Shown: positions 1-11,700 of the stretch, one piece after another
Layout: each line of letters begins with the position of its first letter
Numbering within the stretch: position 1 is the first letter of the stretch
Assembly (NCBI GenBank): GCA_035048485.1
Contig: CM068590.1
Span: forward strand, 10,901,329 to 10,965,328
Direction of reading: 5' to 3'
DNA: 64,000 nucleotides
From: Pteria penguin
Taxonomy: Eukaryota; Mollusca; Bivalvia; Pterioida; Pteriidae
The notes under the pieces: generated by a model
What the model saw: the letters and a program-made list of their open reading frames with translations, nothing else
The model's database searches: none
Told to the model about the DNA's origin: nothing
Position numbers and translations under genes: made by a program

Positions 1-590
1 TTAACTTTGTTCAGCATTCCGCAGTCTCATAGGATATGGAACATAGCCTAGGCTAGGCAAACGTTTCATTCGGCGTGTAACAACCTTTGTTTTTGTTTGG
101 ACATGAAGAATGTCCTTTGTAACGCGACACCATTTTGCAACTACCAACGTTGACTTATCGCGTTACCCCGTCATACAAACGCGACGCTCTTGATGCTCAC
201 AAACAATAGGCAGATTTACCTTTAAATGAGCAAAGAAACAACGTTAATAAATGAACAAACTCATACTGATGTATATAACGCTAGATGATTTTAATGACCA
301 GAAGCAAGGTTATAACATAAAACAGTAATGAAACAGAATTTATAAAAGTAGGTCAAGACTAAAATTTACTCAAATCAACAATTCATTCAGTTACGAAAAT
401 TAAATTAAATACAGAACAGTCAAATAAAATGTTGAAAAGACAATACAATATGTTTCTTCTCTACAACATTAATAAGATAAATAGATAAAGTCAAAAAATA
501 AAAAAAAAAATAAGCAAGTAAATCCAATATTTCAAATAAGATGCATGCCATCAAATTCAATCTGACTAGGTAGTGTCAGTGTTATATAGT
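1..590. other. No gene seen
   Basis: AT-rich sequence with stops in all frames and no recognisable element, RNA gene or splice-framed exon. Confidence 0.5.
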
Positions 591-594
591 GGTT

Positions 595-745
595 TTCCCC
601 TTTATATAGCAGTCCCCCGGAAAAATGGCTATATAGTAGCCTTTCCCCTATGGAAAATTTGGCTATATAGCCACCTCCCCCTTCTTATAGCCCCCGGGGA
701 AACTATTATATAGTAAATTCCTTCCCCCATGGGAATATCTACGTT
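595..745. repeat. Iterated TATATAG / C-run motif
   Basis: Short units alternate runs of four or five C with TATATAG or CTATATAGC, several times within 150 bases. Some units are palindromic (GGCTATATAGCC near 660-672, CCCCCGGGG near 693). No coding potential. It looks like a local, decayed simple-pattern repeat that could form hairpins; I do not recognise the family. Confidence 0.45.
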
Positions 746-884
746 TTCTTTTTACACATCATCAAATCCAGCATGTTACTTTGTCAACAATGAAAAGAGA
801 GATTTCTGTTTAAAATAGAGATATCTCCAATGAATTTAGAGATACCTCATTTTCTTAAATAGAAATGTCTCAAGAAAAAAGAGG

Positions 885-1075
885 AGTTACTGGCTCAGTT
901 ATGTGGCAGAAGTCACCATGGAGCTATACATGAATATAAATAATATACTAGCACATTTAACACATTACAAAAATATTTGATTGTACTGCAATTACGATAC
1001 CGACTTAGGACGGTCATTTAATTTGACAAAAGCCAAACAAATGGTGTGGTTAACCGGTTTACGGGCCCACCTTCC
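885..1075. repeat. Dispersed repeat, copy A
   Basis: This stretch matches 47,165-47,355 in the same orientation. Shared landmarks are CAGAAGTCACC, GCGGTCATTTAAT-like and TTACGGGCCCAC. Both copies lie beside Penelope-like remains, but those remains are in opposite orientations, so this is probably a separate noncoding repeat. Family unknown. Confidence 0.55.
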
Positions 1076-1268
1076 CACTTACCGTAACAGAACAATCAAA
1101 GGTCGTACATTTAAAAATTTATAAATAATCCTCCATGTAAAGAACAAGGGTCAACAGGTATCGCATATTGAGAGGTTATAAAAATATAAATACGTAAGGT
1201 ATTATAAAACACATAATGATATAGAAATATATGCGACATCAACATGATAAACCGTGCCCTGCCAGTCC

Positions 1269-2560
1269 CTAGATCTGTAGTTTATATACGAGATCACCGT
1301 AAAAATTAGGATAGGAAATTCCATTGGATGCATAGTGTTGAAAAGAAATATTTCCAAATTTAGATAGAAGTCCTGAATAAGATCTGAAGAATTTGCCGAA
1401 TGTTTTTCTTAGCTTGTCGTATCTGTAACCGTGAGTTAAAAGTTTAGTAGTAATTTGTAAATTTCGTTTATGAAAGTTCAAAACATCGGTGCAGCCTCTG
1501 ACAAATTGAGATATATAGATACTATATGATGGGAGTCGAGAGACATCGCCATCCAAGTAAGGGAAATTTACAATGGGAAATCCAAAATCTTCACATTTAT
1601 CATAAATATTAGTATATATTAGGTGATTGATAATTTTGATATTCAAATCTAAGAAAGGTGTAGATTTATCTCAAGTATTAGCTTTATTCAATTTGAGCTC
1701 TGGTGGATATATTTCTGATATAAATTGTTCGAATTCAGGGTAATTCAGGGTTTTGTCGGTAACCAAAATGTCATACAGATATCTGCAAGTATTATCAAAT
1801 TTGTCAATGAGGTCAAAACGTTTTGATTTTTGAATAGAAACCATAAAACCCCTCTCATAACAATAAAGTAATAAATCTGCTATCAGAGGCGCGCATTTAG
1901 TACCCATAGGAATCCCAACTATTTGTTGATATATCTTGCCATCAAATTGCCCAAAAATATTATTCATGAGAAAATCTAGTGCTTTACATAATTCCTTGCA
2001 AGTCCAGAATTTGTAGGAAGTATATTGTTTGTTGGAAAAGAATCAGGAGTTATTGGAAGTACATATGTAAGTTTTACATACTCTGTGAAAACACCATTGT
2101 ATAAGAGACAGCAACTTGCTTTTAATCAAATAATGAGGGAGAGATGTATAAAATGTAGAAAATTCAAATGTAGAATTTGAATCGCTTTGAAATTTAGTGA
2201 AAGAAGTTTGTTTATAACTTCATGAGAATTTTTAATTGACCAAAAGTAATTGATGTTACTATTAGGAAATGAGACATCACAATATTTGATAATATGATAT
2301 TTTATAATAGTTAGAGCAGACGTAATATGTTTCGATAGTACCGTAGTAGAGTAGTGGCTAGAATTAGATATGAAACGTGATTTATATGGACTTTTATGTA
2401 GTTTTGGGAGCCAATACATGGTTGGTAGATCAGATTTATCAGTTTTAATTTTGAAGTCGGACATGGTCATGAGGTGATCGTGCAAGGTGCTGTCTTTTGA
2501 GGTAGGACTTTCCACATATGTATGAGTGGAATTCAATTCGTTTTTAAGTACTTCAATATA
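1269..2560 (-). pseudogene. Penelope-like reverse transcriptase, decayed
   Basis: Three minus-strand pieces line up as one Penelope-like reverse transcriptase. 2536-2165 carries the N-terminal motif LPTMYWLPKLHKSPYKSRFI. 2165-1970, in another frame, has a motif A relative (FEFSTFYTSLPH) with Glu in place of the usual Asp. 1967-1671 has motif B (IVGIPMGTKCAPLIADLL) and motif C as RYLYDIL, where the family normally has YLDD, so a catalytic Asp is lost. A single in-frame TGA at 1671 separates 1646-1269, which holds the C-terminal region (KLRKTFGKFFRSY). No GIY-YIG endonuclease is visible downstream. The frameshift near 2165, the stop codons and the lost Asp make it inactive. Family assignment is strong; the exact clade is not determined. 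Confidence 0.8.
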
Positions 2561-2689
2561 ATACAGTTTTCAAATACAGATGTAAATATTTCGTATAGAG
2601 ATATATCTAAAAGAAATTTAGTCGTGATATCTTTATTCTTTTATCCGAGAAATCTTTATATATAATGGCTGAAACAAGAAACACAAATT

Positions 2690-3340
2690 CGTTATATGCC
2701 CCCGGAATGAAATTCAGGGGCATCTATTATTTATCTTTCTGTGACTTTGACTCTGTGGCAAAACATTGATTATATCGTTTGTACCAAAAGGCTTTGAAAC
2801 TTCACACATATATTCCTTGTGATAAGACCTTTCATTTAGAACCATGACTTTTTACCCATTGACCTTGACCTTTGAGTTTGCCCTATTTTTCAAAAACTTT
2901 AACATTTGCCATAACTTTCCAACCGTTACAGGTAGGGCTTTCATATTTCATGTACATATTCCGTATAATGAGCCCTTTCTGGTAATACCAAATATCTCGA
3001 CGTAGTGATCTCCACCACGACGTTTGGTGTATATTTAAGGAACGTTTAACAGTAGCCATAACTCTCCGACCGTTACAAGTAGGGTTTTCATATTTCATAA
3101 TCGGTTTCGTATGTCTCATTGGAGACGTGTGTTGTTCACTAACGGTTCTAGCTTCATGTGCGGTCATCCATGTCAATCTTAATTCCTCTTATCCATCAAT
3201 GTGACTTAACGTTGCAGCAGGACAACGCGAAGACCCGTGATATTGGATTGATGAATCGTAGTATATGCGTAATTGACGTCATAATGCAACATCTTGTTGC
3301 AAATAAACTTTCATTATTTCATGTCACTTTTAAATGTTAA
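2690..3340. repeat. Noncoding repeat with an internal 50-base direct duplication
   Basis: Two diverged copies of one unit lie at about 2901-2950 and 3048-3097. Both contain GCCATAACT, then CGTTACA, TAGGG and TTTCATATTTCAT. The block CCCCCGGAATGAAATTCAGG near 2700 is palindrome-like. No long credible ORF; the 97-residue minus ORF here reads across the repeat and resembles no family I know. Probably a decayed noncoding mobile repeat. Confidence 0.45.
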
Positions 3341-3488
3341 GTTCTATGAAATGGTATCACTTGTCATTATCTAATATCCGGTATGTCGTCAGACAAAAGC
3401 GTGGCATTAACCAGTCATGATCTACCGATTTTGTCTGATACGTATTGATAACGTACTTTGACGTTATATTTTAGTGAATTTAGTGAAC

Positions 3489-4007
3489 GAGCTTCGCCGT
3501 CCGTTATCATCCGTTAGGCGGCGCTTGTTTACTACGAGTTGGAAAGGACGTTGAACACTATCAACCTAATGACGCTATAAGAACTTTTTTTCTTTGTTCT
3601 TCATGTCAATTTTGTGGGAATACGTTTTATTTTATGCTTTAACATTAGGACCGCAGTTAATGTTGGCGTCCGTTTCTGAGCATTTCACTTGGAATTATTA
3701 TATTTCTGGAGCGTGAGTCATTCCCTTTTCATTGCCATGTCGCATTATGTATATTATAGCATTACCAATAGCATGGTGTTATCATAGCAGGTGGGACCAT
3801 GAAGTTGCATTATGTTGGAACATTGAACTTCGCCGCCATTCACTGCAGTCCTAATGTTAAGGGGTGAAATATTACGTATTTCCACAAAAATGCCGTAAAT
3901 AAAAATGAAACGTTCTTATGACGTTATAAGGTTGCTAACGTTCAACGTCGTGTCTAATTCATAGTATACAAGCACTGCCTAACGAATGATGACGGACGGC
4001 GAAGCTC
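3489..4007. mobile_element. Inverted-repeat (MITE or foldback-like) element
   Basis: The left end (GAGCTTCGCCGTCCG at 3489) is matched by its reverse complement ending at 4007 (CGGACGGCGAAGCTC). The match continues inward for roughly 170-180 bases with substitutions: left arm about 3489-3675, right arm about 3830-4007. The centre of about 150 bases has no coding potential. A clear target duplication is not visible. Long inverted arms with a small unique middle suggest a non-autonomous DNA transposon or foldback element. Confidence 0.75.
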
Positions 4008-4383
4008 AATATTGAAAAGAAATGCATGAGAGGATAGCAATTAATCACCACAAGGGACAAGGAAATCACATCCTCATGTTCATGATTTGCAACATCTGCG
4101 ACTAGGAAAGCCTGGTCGTAAATTGTAAATCATAGACACCTGGATTGGAATCGCTTCTTGCAAGTTCAATTTTATATCTATAATTTGAACAGTTGAAGTA
4201 ATAAATTCCTAATTTGCTTATGGAATAATACATGGTGTGCCGTCATGAATGACATCTATACGCAAAAAAAAAAAAAATAATAATAGTAATGGAAAATAAA
4301 AACCGACAGTTTTTACAATGAATTATTAGGAGAAAATAACAAAAACAAAATGGTAAATATATAAAAAGACACACATGTTCACA

Positions 4384-4386
<3 letters not shown>

Positions 4387-4480
<94 letters not shown>
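4387..4480. repeat. (AT)n microsatellite
   Basis: About 47 uninterrupted AT dinucleotides. The apparent ORF across it (YI repeats) is an artefact of the repeat. Confidence 0.98.
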
Positions 4481-4482
<2 letters not shown>

Positions 4483-5157
4483 AAAATTCAGCAATTATAA
4501 GTTGTCTTTTGCATTTATAGTTCGTAATAATTGATATACAAAAAGTGAAAATGTTCAAATATCAGTAAATGAAGACAATGGATTTTTGATAATTCTGTTT
4601 ACTGTTAAGATTTAATAACGTTTACTTGTCTTAATAAGTAAACATTAGTAAACTCTCATATAGCGTTTGATTTTGCATGCTGTCTCATATTGGGGTCCTT
4701 TTGCAAGATATTTCTTGACCTAAAACTTTAAATCACGTGACATACTTAATATGTTCTACGGATGTAATACATACCCCGATATCATGACTTTTGTGCAGAA
4801 AAAAACAGTGATATACAAACGATGTACACTTCTGTTATGAATTATAGGAATATATATGCTATTAAATACCCTACCTCCTTTAAAAAATAGAAATAATAAT
4901 AAATGAATAGATAAAAAACAAAAAAACAAAAAAAAAATACCAAAAACAAAACAAAATAAACAAACAAATTCACACACAAATGTTCATCCACAAATAGTAA
5001 TTCTCTAAATGCAAAGCAATATTTTATTTGTCTAAATCTATCCGAAATAATGAAGTTAATATGGTGAGAAGACTCTGTAAAACTAGGTCTTGATGTGTAT
5101 GAACCCAAGTATTCATTTGGGCTTGGACATATTTCTATGGAGAATCAGAAAATTTCT
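4481..5157. other. 3' flank of the ROCO gene; no other gene seen
   Basis: AT-rich, with A-rich runs near 4885-4980. On the minus strand this lies just beyond the stop codon of the ROCO/death-domain gene and probably holds its 3' UTR. I did not identify a certain polyadenylation site. Confidence 0.4.
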
Positions 5158-5465
5158 TCATGCTTTACGGCTCTCGAATTCTTTAAGAAACTCGATATTA
5201 CAACCTGAATTCAATAACGCTCTTCCTAGACAGGCTATTGTAGCTCTTGATTCCGGTTTGTTTCTTTCAAGCCATATCCTCAACATCTTTCGCACCACTT
5301 GTATAACGTCACTTTTGTTATTTAGGCGAAGCTGAAGAATTTCATGAAGATGAAGGCCGAGTTCCAATCCAAGCTCGATGTAGGTCAGTGAAACATGGTC
5401 AGAAATAGCATCAATTATTTCCTCGTTGGCTTGGCGGATTTGAAACATTGGATCAAGTACCTTTG
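5158..5465 (-). CDS. ROCO gene, last exon: C-terminal death domain
   Basis: Acceptor GGATAG precedes the first base at 5465, and the frame is open to TGA at 5158, giving 101 residues plus a split codon. The sequence has the helical pattern of a death domain: IDAISDHVSLTYIELGLELG, then VRKMLRIWLERN with the conserved helix Trp, then ACLGRALLNSG. This is the second death domain of the protein. Two start codons downstream of the splice site exist, but the phase match with the 5837-5807 exon shows it is a terminal exon, not a separate gene. The antisense ORF at 5090-5335 is a shadow. Confidence 0.85.
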
Positions 5466-8400
5466 CTATCCAACCGGAAAAAAATGTAGCATTGATAAAT
5501 ACATTGTAATGAAATGTGCTGACCTACAACTAAATGTATTTGTTTTCTCTAATTTCAAACAACTTTTATTTAATATCTATTTTAATATCATGGACATTTG
5601 AAATGCATAATTTTGTATCGTAATGTTTATCTAACAACCTTCTAGATACTGAGTTACAATGTGATGCAAAACGAATACCTTCTTTTGATTTATTTTCACG
5701 CTTTATAACTTATTAAACGGGTAAATATCTACGTCGATAGATAAATATCAACCATGCAGTATTATAATTTTAGACAACTGACGAAAATTAAGAATATATA
5801 ACTCACGTGTTCGTGGATCTTTTTTATTGCGAAGAGCCTGCAAATAATAAAAAAAAATTCTCATTTCTATGATGCTTGATCAACTATGGAATCAAGATAT
5901 TAAAGAAGAATTTAATAAAAAGATAAACAATGACACATCCAAAAAATCCTAAATATATCATATTTCTCGATACTGAAGATAAATCATTTGATGCATGATG
6001 TGTAGGTTTGATGCTTGTATTTTTCAAAAATAACTAAAATATATTGATATTTACCTGACAAAGCAAATGGGGGTCCACTGGACTGCCATCTAACACTGCT
6101 TGCAGTTGACCAATGACAGGTGTTGTGTCTTGTTGATTCTTCCATCTTTCTATTAGCATTATGCAATGCACTGTGCATCCTAACTCCCTAAAGTCGTACT
6201 CAATATGCTTTAAATCAGACTCACTGAGATCTAGATGTGCTGTAAGTAACCTCATCTGCTCCGGATTTATAATCTTAGCAATACACATCACCGTCACTTC
6301 ATCAAGTTGATGTCTTTTCTCCTGTTCGGTCAGTCCTAAGAATATAAATACATTACTTTATATCATGTTCTTTCAGTAATTCATGTTTTATATTTTCGAT
6401 TATCAGGTTTTATTAACGTGATAATGAGTTATATGAAAAGATATTGGATGAGCTACCTGAAAAATAAACAAAGGGGAAAATTTGTATACAGAATTAATAT
6501 AAAATTAAACCACGATATGCAGATTCCTTAACTAGTAAGCTTTAGCTGCTTGGAACTATCAGTATTGTTTCTGAAATCTTTGCACTTGTACATGAACACT
6601 TTTATAAACTTATGGTAAAAAGAAACTGTATACTTTAGTAATTCCATATAGATTCATATACAAAATATTATGCTGCATTATGTAGATCATAATTGAATAT
6701 AATGCGTTGTCTCTCTATTCAATTCGGCGTGGCCTAGCGGTATGGCGCTGGACTCTTGATTGGAAGGCCTGGGTTTGATTCCCGCTCTGGTCGTGCCGGT
6801 GTCCTGTCTTTCGGATGAGACAGAAAAACCGAGGCCCCGTGTCGTGGAATGCATGGCACGTTAAAGATCCCTTACTGCTTCGGGTGGGTCCGTCGCAAAG
6901 GTGAAAATTTGTATGCCCCGCATCAGGCAGATGCTGTCACCATATACGTGAAATATTTGTGGTGTGATAAACATCAATCAATGAATCTTCAATTCAAACA
7001 TAAAATCACAGATTGTCTTTTATGGTCGATATAAGTTTATAGCGTGTATGACCATCCTTTACACCGGGTAATGTAAAAATGCCTGGGGAATAATCCGCAA
7101 TTTGCACAATAAAGAACAAGACAATGCATCCTAAGTAGCAGGGGGTGTGGGTTTGGCGTTCATTTCATCTCAAACATATTCTATAGGTGATAAATCTGTT
7201 GGCATAGCCGGCCAGGGTAGCACATCTTTTTTCAGCTGTAGATGTTCTCTAAAACGCGTGCGTTGTGTGTTCGTATGTTGCCCTGTTGCAGACTGACATT
7301 ACGCTGATTTTTGTGAATGAAAAGAATGACATGTTGACGTACAATCTCGCCACAGTAGCGTACGCCGGTTAAGCTGTCCTCCACTATCACTAAAGTGGTC
7401 CTTCCATGTGTTGTAATTCCGACACAGACCATAACATTCCTTCCCCCTAATAATCTCAGTGTGACGTTGTCCGGAATCCGAACACGACCGTCAATGCTGT
7501 CGTGATGTCGTGTCGTGATGTCGTTGATAAACACTTCCGCCAATTTCTGTTATTTAAACGACGATGCCTCCTACATCACGATAACCTCGGCGACGATGGT
7601 GCAGTTAAGGACGGATAGCGGGAAGTGGAGGACGGACTTTGACCTCCAGTGAAATCTTTTAATTGGGGTACGAGGAGATATTCGTCCAAGGATGTATCTA
7701 GCAGTCAAAGAGGCCGATTGGACTCGATTACCCAAAAATGTGACTTCCCGATAGATGTAACTTGCAGAAGTGACGCCACACATGAGTGTATTGATAGTGG
7801 ACGGGCCAGGACAGTGTCCCCTTGCTTGCTGATACCGTATCCGTAAACATTTACATTGCTCATATGGGCTTTCGAACTGTCTTGCTTTGAGACATCCTAG
7901 CTTCCTAAATCACCCGAGGTAACTTTCAATGAAATTTGTATTCCAAAATCGAATGCTTTTCAGTTTCAAAACATTGAATACTGTCAATCAATGCAAGCAA
8001 TTCTAATCGATTACTTACAACGTTTCGAAACTCCAGAAAAGCGCCCGGTAGTTATCAAGGCGAATCGAACGCAATAGTTAATGAATTGAGGGATCGCCAG
8101 ATCCAACTTTAACCACGCCCACAACGTAGTTTCATTGTGACGTCACAGTGAAAGTCATGTTTGACGGGCCATTTATTTATGACGTCATAATTAAAAAGTG
8201 TGCCAAAAGTTGTGATGTCGGGCTTTTGACGATCAGTCAATTGAGTACTCAAGCGCTCGTTTAGAATATCAAACTATGTCTTTAAGGATAAACAGCGATC
8301 AAAACTTCAAAGTTATGTTTTAATTTTACCTTAAAGTATAAATAGTTTCTTTTTACGCTACTATATAAAAATATAAACTGTCCGATTGCTTATAGAAATG

Positions 8401-8666
8401 GGATTTTGACTGAATGCACCGAAATGTCGCCTTTGTAGCTATTTTCAAAACGTACACATGTTAAGCGTATTACACTGTGCCTTTAGAAATAAAGTGATAC
8501 GTTTATGTTTTTATTTTACTTTAGGGAGTCACTTACAAAATGTTTACAGAATGGCTTATTAAATTCATTATGTACAGGTTTTTGATGAAGAGGAGTCCGA
8601 ACAAGTTCAGAGTTAAATTTAATTACAAGGGTTTGGTTTTGTTTATTTTATATAATGTTTCGGAAA

Positions 8667-8733
<67 letters not shown>

Positions 8734-11700
8734 ATTACCGGAAACTACATAAAATGTGCGACACAGCTCTAAGTACCTAGTGCTATAATAAAGTCTTTTC
8801 AGAGACTTATCGGACCATTGCATTTTAAGTTACTATGAAGTGCACGTTAACGTGAAGTTTGTTTTCCTGGTGCGCCAAGGACTGCTGAGCACACGCGTTT
8901 GTGTTAACGCAGATTTCCTCGTGATCTTAATTTCGAGACCGCCTTAACGCGTTTGACTGCCGCGTTTACGCGCTTGACTGCCACGTGAACGTGCTTTGTC
9001 AGCCACGTTCGCTTTCTTAAATTAACATGTACATAGAGAAGGATTTGAAGAGAATGGATATATACATGTACATTGTATATTTAAATATAAAAACATGAAG
9101 TTTAAAAATATGGAATACAATTTCCGAACATTGGATATAATGAAATTTATTCTTATTTTAGGATAACAATGATAATAATAACGATGATAATCATGGTATT
9201 CATATGTTATGAAAAATAGCTAAATTTTAAAAAAGCAATAAAAATGCATAAATAAGAATAAATACATAAATTAATTAGAAATAAATAAACAAATGAAGAA
9301 AAAATACATAATTTAATTAATTAAAAAAGAAATAAATAAAATAGAATCAGAATGTATAGTACATTATTTATAGTATAAACTCGTATATTGTTATATAATA
9401 TATTACCTTGACAATTTGACTGGCATTGCTTTCCTATAACCTCATTCTAGAAACAAAAACATATATTTTCTCAAATAATATTCCAATTATTGATCGATAA
9501 ATAAGTTTAACATAAGATTTTCGCAACTTGAAAATTGACAAGAAATATTATTGTTATTGTGTTTAGATTAAGTAAATAATTTAACAATGAATGATGATCT
9601 GTCAAGGCTTTTCCTCTGCTTCTATTAAGCTCCTACCTTTGAAAAAAAAAATTTATGATGCTAATATGTTGCGTCTTTCCAGGGATGGACATCTATTACT
9701 TACAACTTTGGAAGAATGTTCTGATCTTTATTATGTTCTTACCTCTTTTGTACCAAATCCATGTTTTCTGGAAAAACTGTTGTATCTTAGCTTGTAGAAA
9801 TCAGACTCACACTGTTCACTTGATAGATTATACGTCGCAATTATGCGATTTAAATTCTGGGTAACAAATTGACGGATCACTCTACACAAATCGATATCGA
9901 CATCTGTGGTAGGACATTTGTGTATGAGTGAGATTTCTATCCGTTTACTTGTCTTGCAAAAACAGATGAAGTGTGTTCTTCCGCTGATCAATAGAACAAA
10001 ATCATTGTACAAATGACCTTTTGCAACAGGCCATAACGACAAAGCGCAACAGATTAATCTGTAAAAAATGGCGGGAAGCAAAATATCTTTGAAGTCGTAT
10101 ATCAGTTTGATCACTCCATCATTTGAAAAGGCTTTTCGCACTTCAGATGGTATGTCAGAAAGTAGTTTAGAAGGTCTGATGTCAACCATGCATGGTACAA
10201 AGTAGTAGTCACTTCTGACATCATGCCCCATTCTGTCGTACTGTTGTGGAAGACATATTAAGTCAAGCTTCTCCATTACTGCTAGCAGATGTTCTTTGTG
10301 GTTAAAGAATTGCTCTTTGTTTTTCTTCTGCCATATCTGGAAGACTTTGGAAATTTTTATTTTTCCCGAACTCTTCTTTTTCCTTAACTGAAGTTTAGAT
10401 GTTTTATGTGTAATGATGCATGTAATGGCAGCGACAAGGCATTGCGGATCAAGAATCACGTAGTCCCTCAGTCTGGCATCTTTGTAATAGAGTATGTACC
10501 CAAGATCGTGAAGAAAGGTGAGAAACAACTCCAACTCTTCTGATGAAACATCCTTACATTCAGGAATACTTGTTATTTCATACAATGAAATAACAAGTTT
10601 CCCAGCGATTTTCTGCTGTACAAACTGCTGTTGTAAAGAAGCCCATGATAAGGGGATTTTCTCGCCGAAGTGTGGATATTGCATTCCATACTCTAGTATT
10701 GCATTTCTAATTCCATTGGTTGTATCCTCATTCATTTCCAGAGCATTGACAAAAAATTCATCCCGAACAACCAACATCTCGAACTGAATTAGTGGTCTAA
10801 AGTGATTGCAAATCTCCTCTTTTATCTTAGTCAAATCCTGTTGAGTATATAGCAAGTCAATGCAAGAAAAAATACGAACTGAATATTCAAAGTGTATACA
10901 TGTAGATAGGTAAAATATTAAGCCTACTTAACCTTAGAATTTATTCTATTTTATTCTGAATAAATGCATCCAGCAGAACATTTGACAGAAAAATAAAACC
11001 CAGTAAAGAAACTTTTGACAATTCAGTAAAAAATGTAATATGGTATAAAATGCTATTATTATTATTAAATAGGTCTTGTATTAGATGTATGCATTACCAG
11101 TACTTCGTCGCAATGAGTGCCGATGACAATGATTTTCGGGAATCCAGGTTTATCAGATGGGGCATACGTTTTGATTGATCCGACCCAGAATTCCATGTAA
11201 TCTATATATATAGTTTTAGAATTCGTAAAGCCATATTGATTTCGTGCATGTAACAAATGTTTATGCGTGTTATTGTTTGTAGTATTCTTATTCGATTCCA
11301 TTTATAATGAATATTAAATTTCTTTAAACGAATCTAGGGTAAATAATCCTGATTTAATTTTTGATGGAAAATATAATATTTTCTCCTTCAACATGCGAAG
11401 TGATGAAATGAATTGTAGAAATTACCAATGACATCATAAATATCATCAACTTCACCATTCAGGCCCATTGCCATATTGAAAACCAAGAAATACAGAGATC
11501 TGGAAGACAAATGGGCTTGGTGAGTAGTTTGGTAGATACGTTGCCCAGCGAAATCCCAGAACTGAATCTGTATGATGTCATCTATTCCAAGAATGATTTC
11601 TGTGTGCTGATCTACAATATTTGCAAAAAGAGTCTCACTCATTACAACCCTCCTTACCACACCCTATTTTATTATACGTCATAGCTTGAGATAATAAATC

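Noticed and set aside
4243..4494. ORFs of YI repeats here and at 15,751-15,990
   Set aside because: Produced by (AT)n microsatellites.
5090..5335. Plus-strand 81-codon ORF
   Set aside because: Antisense shadow of the death-domain exon.
8540..8823. LS- and RE-repeat ORFs
   Set aside because: Produced by the (TC)n microsatellite.
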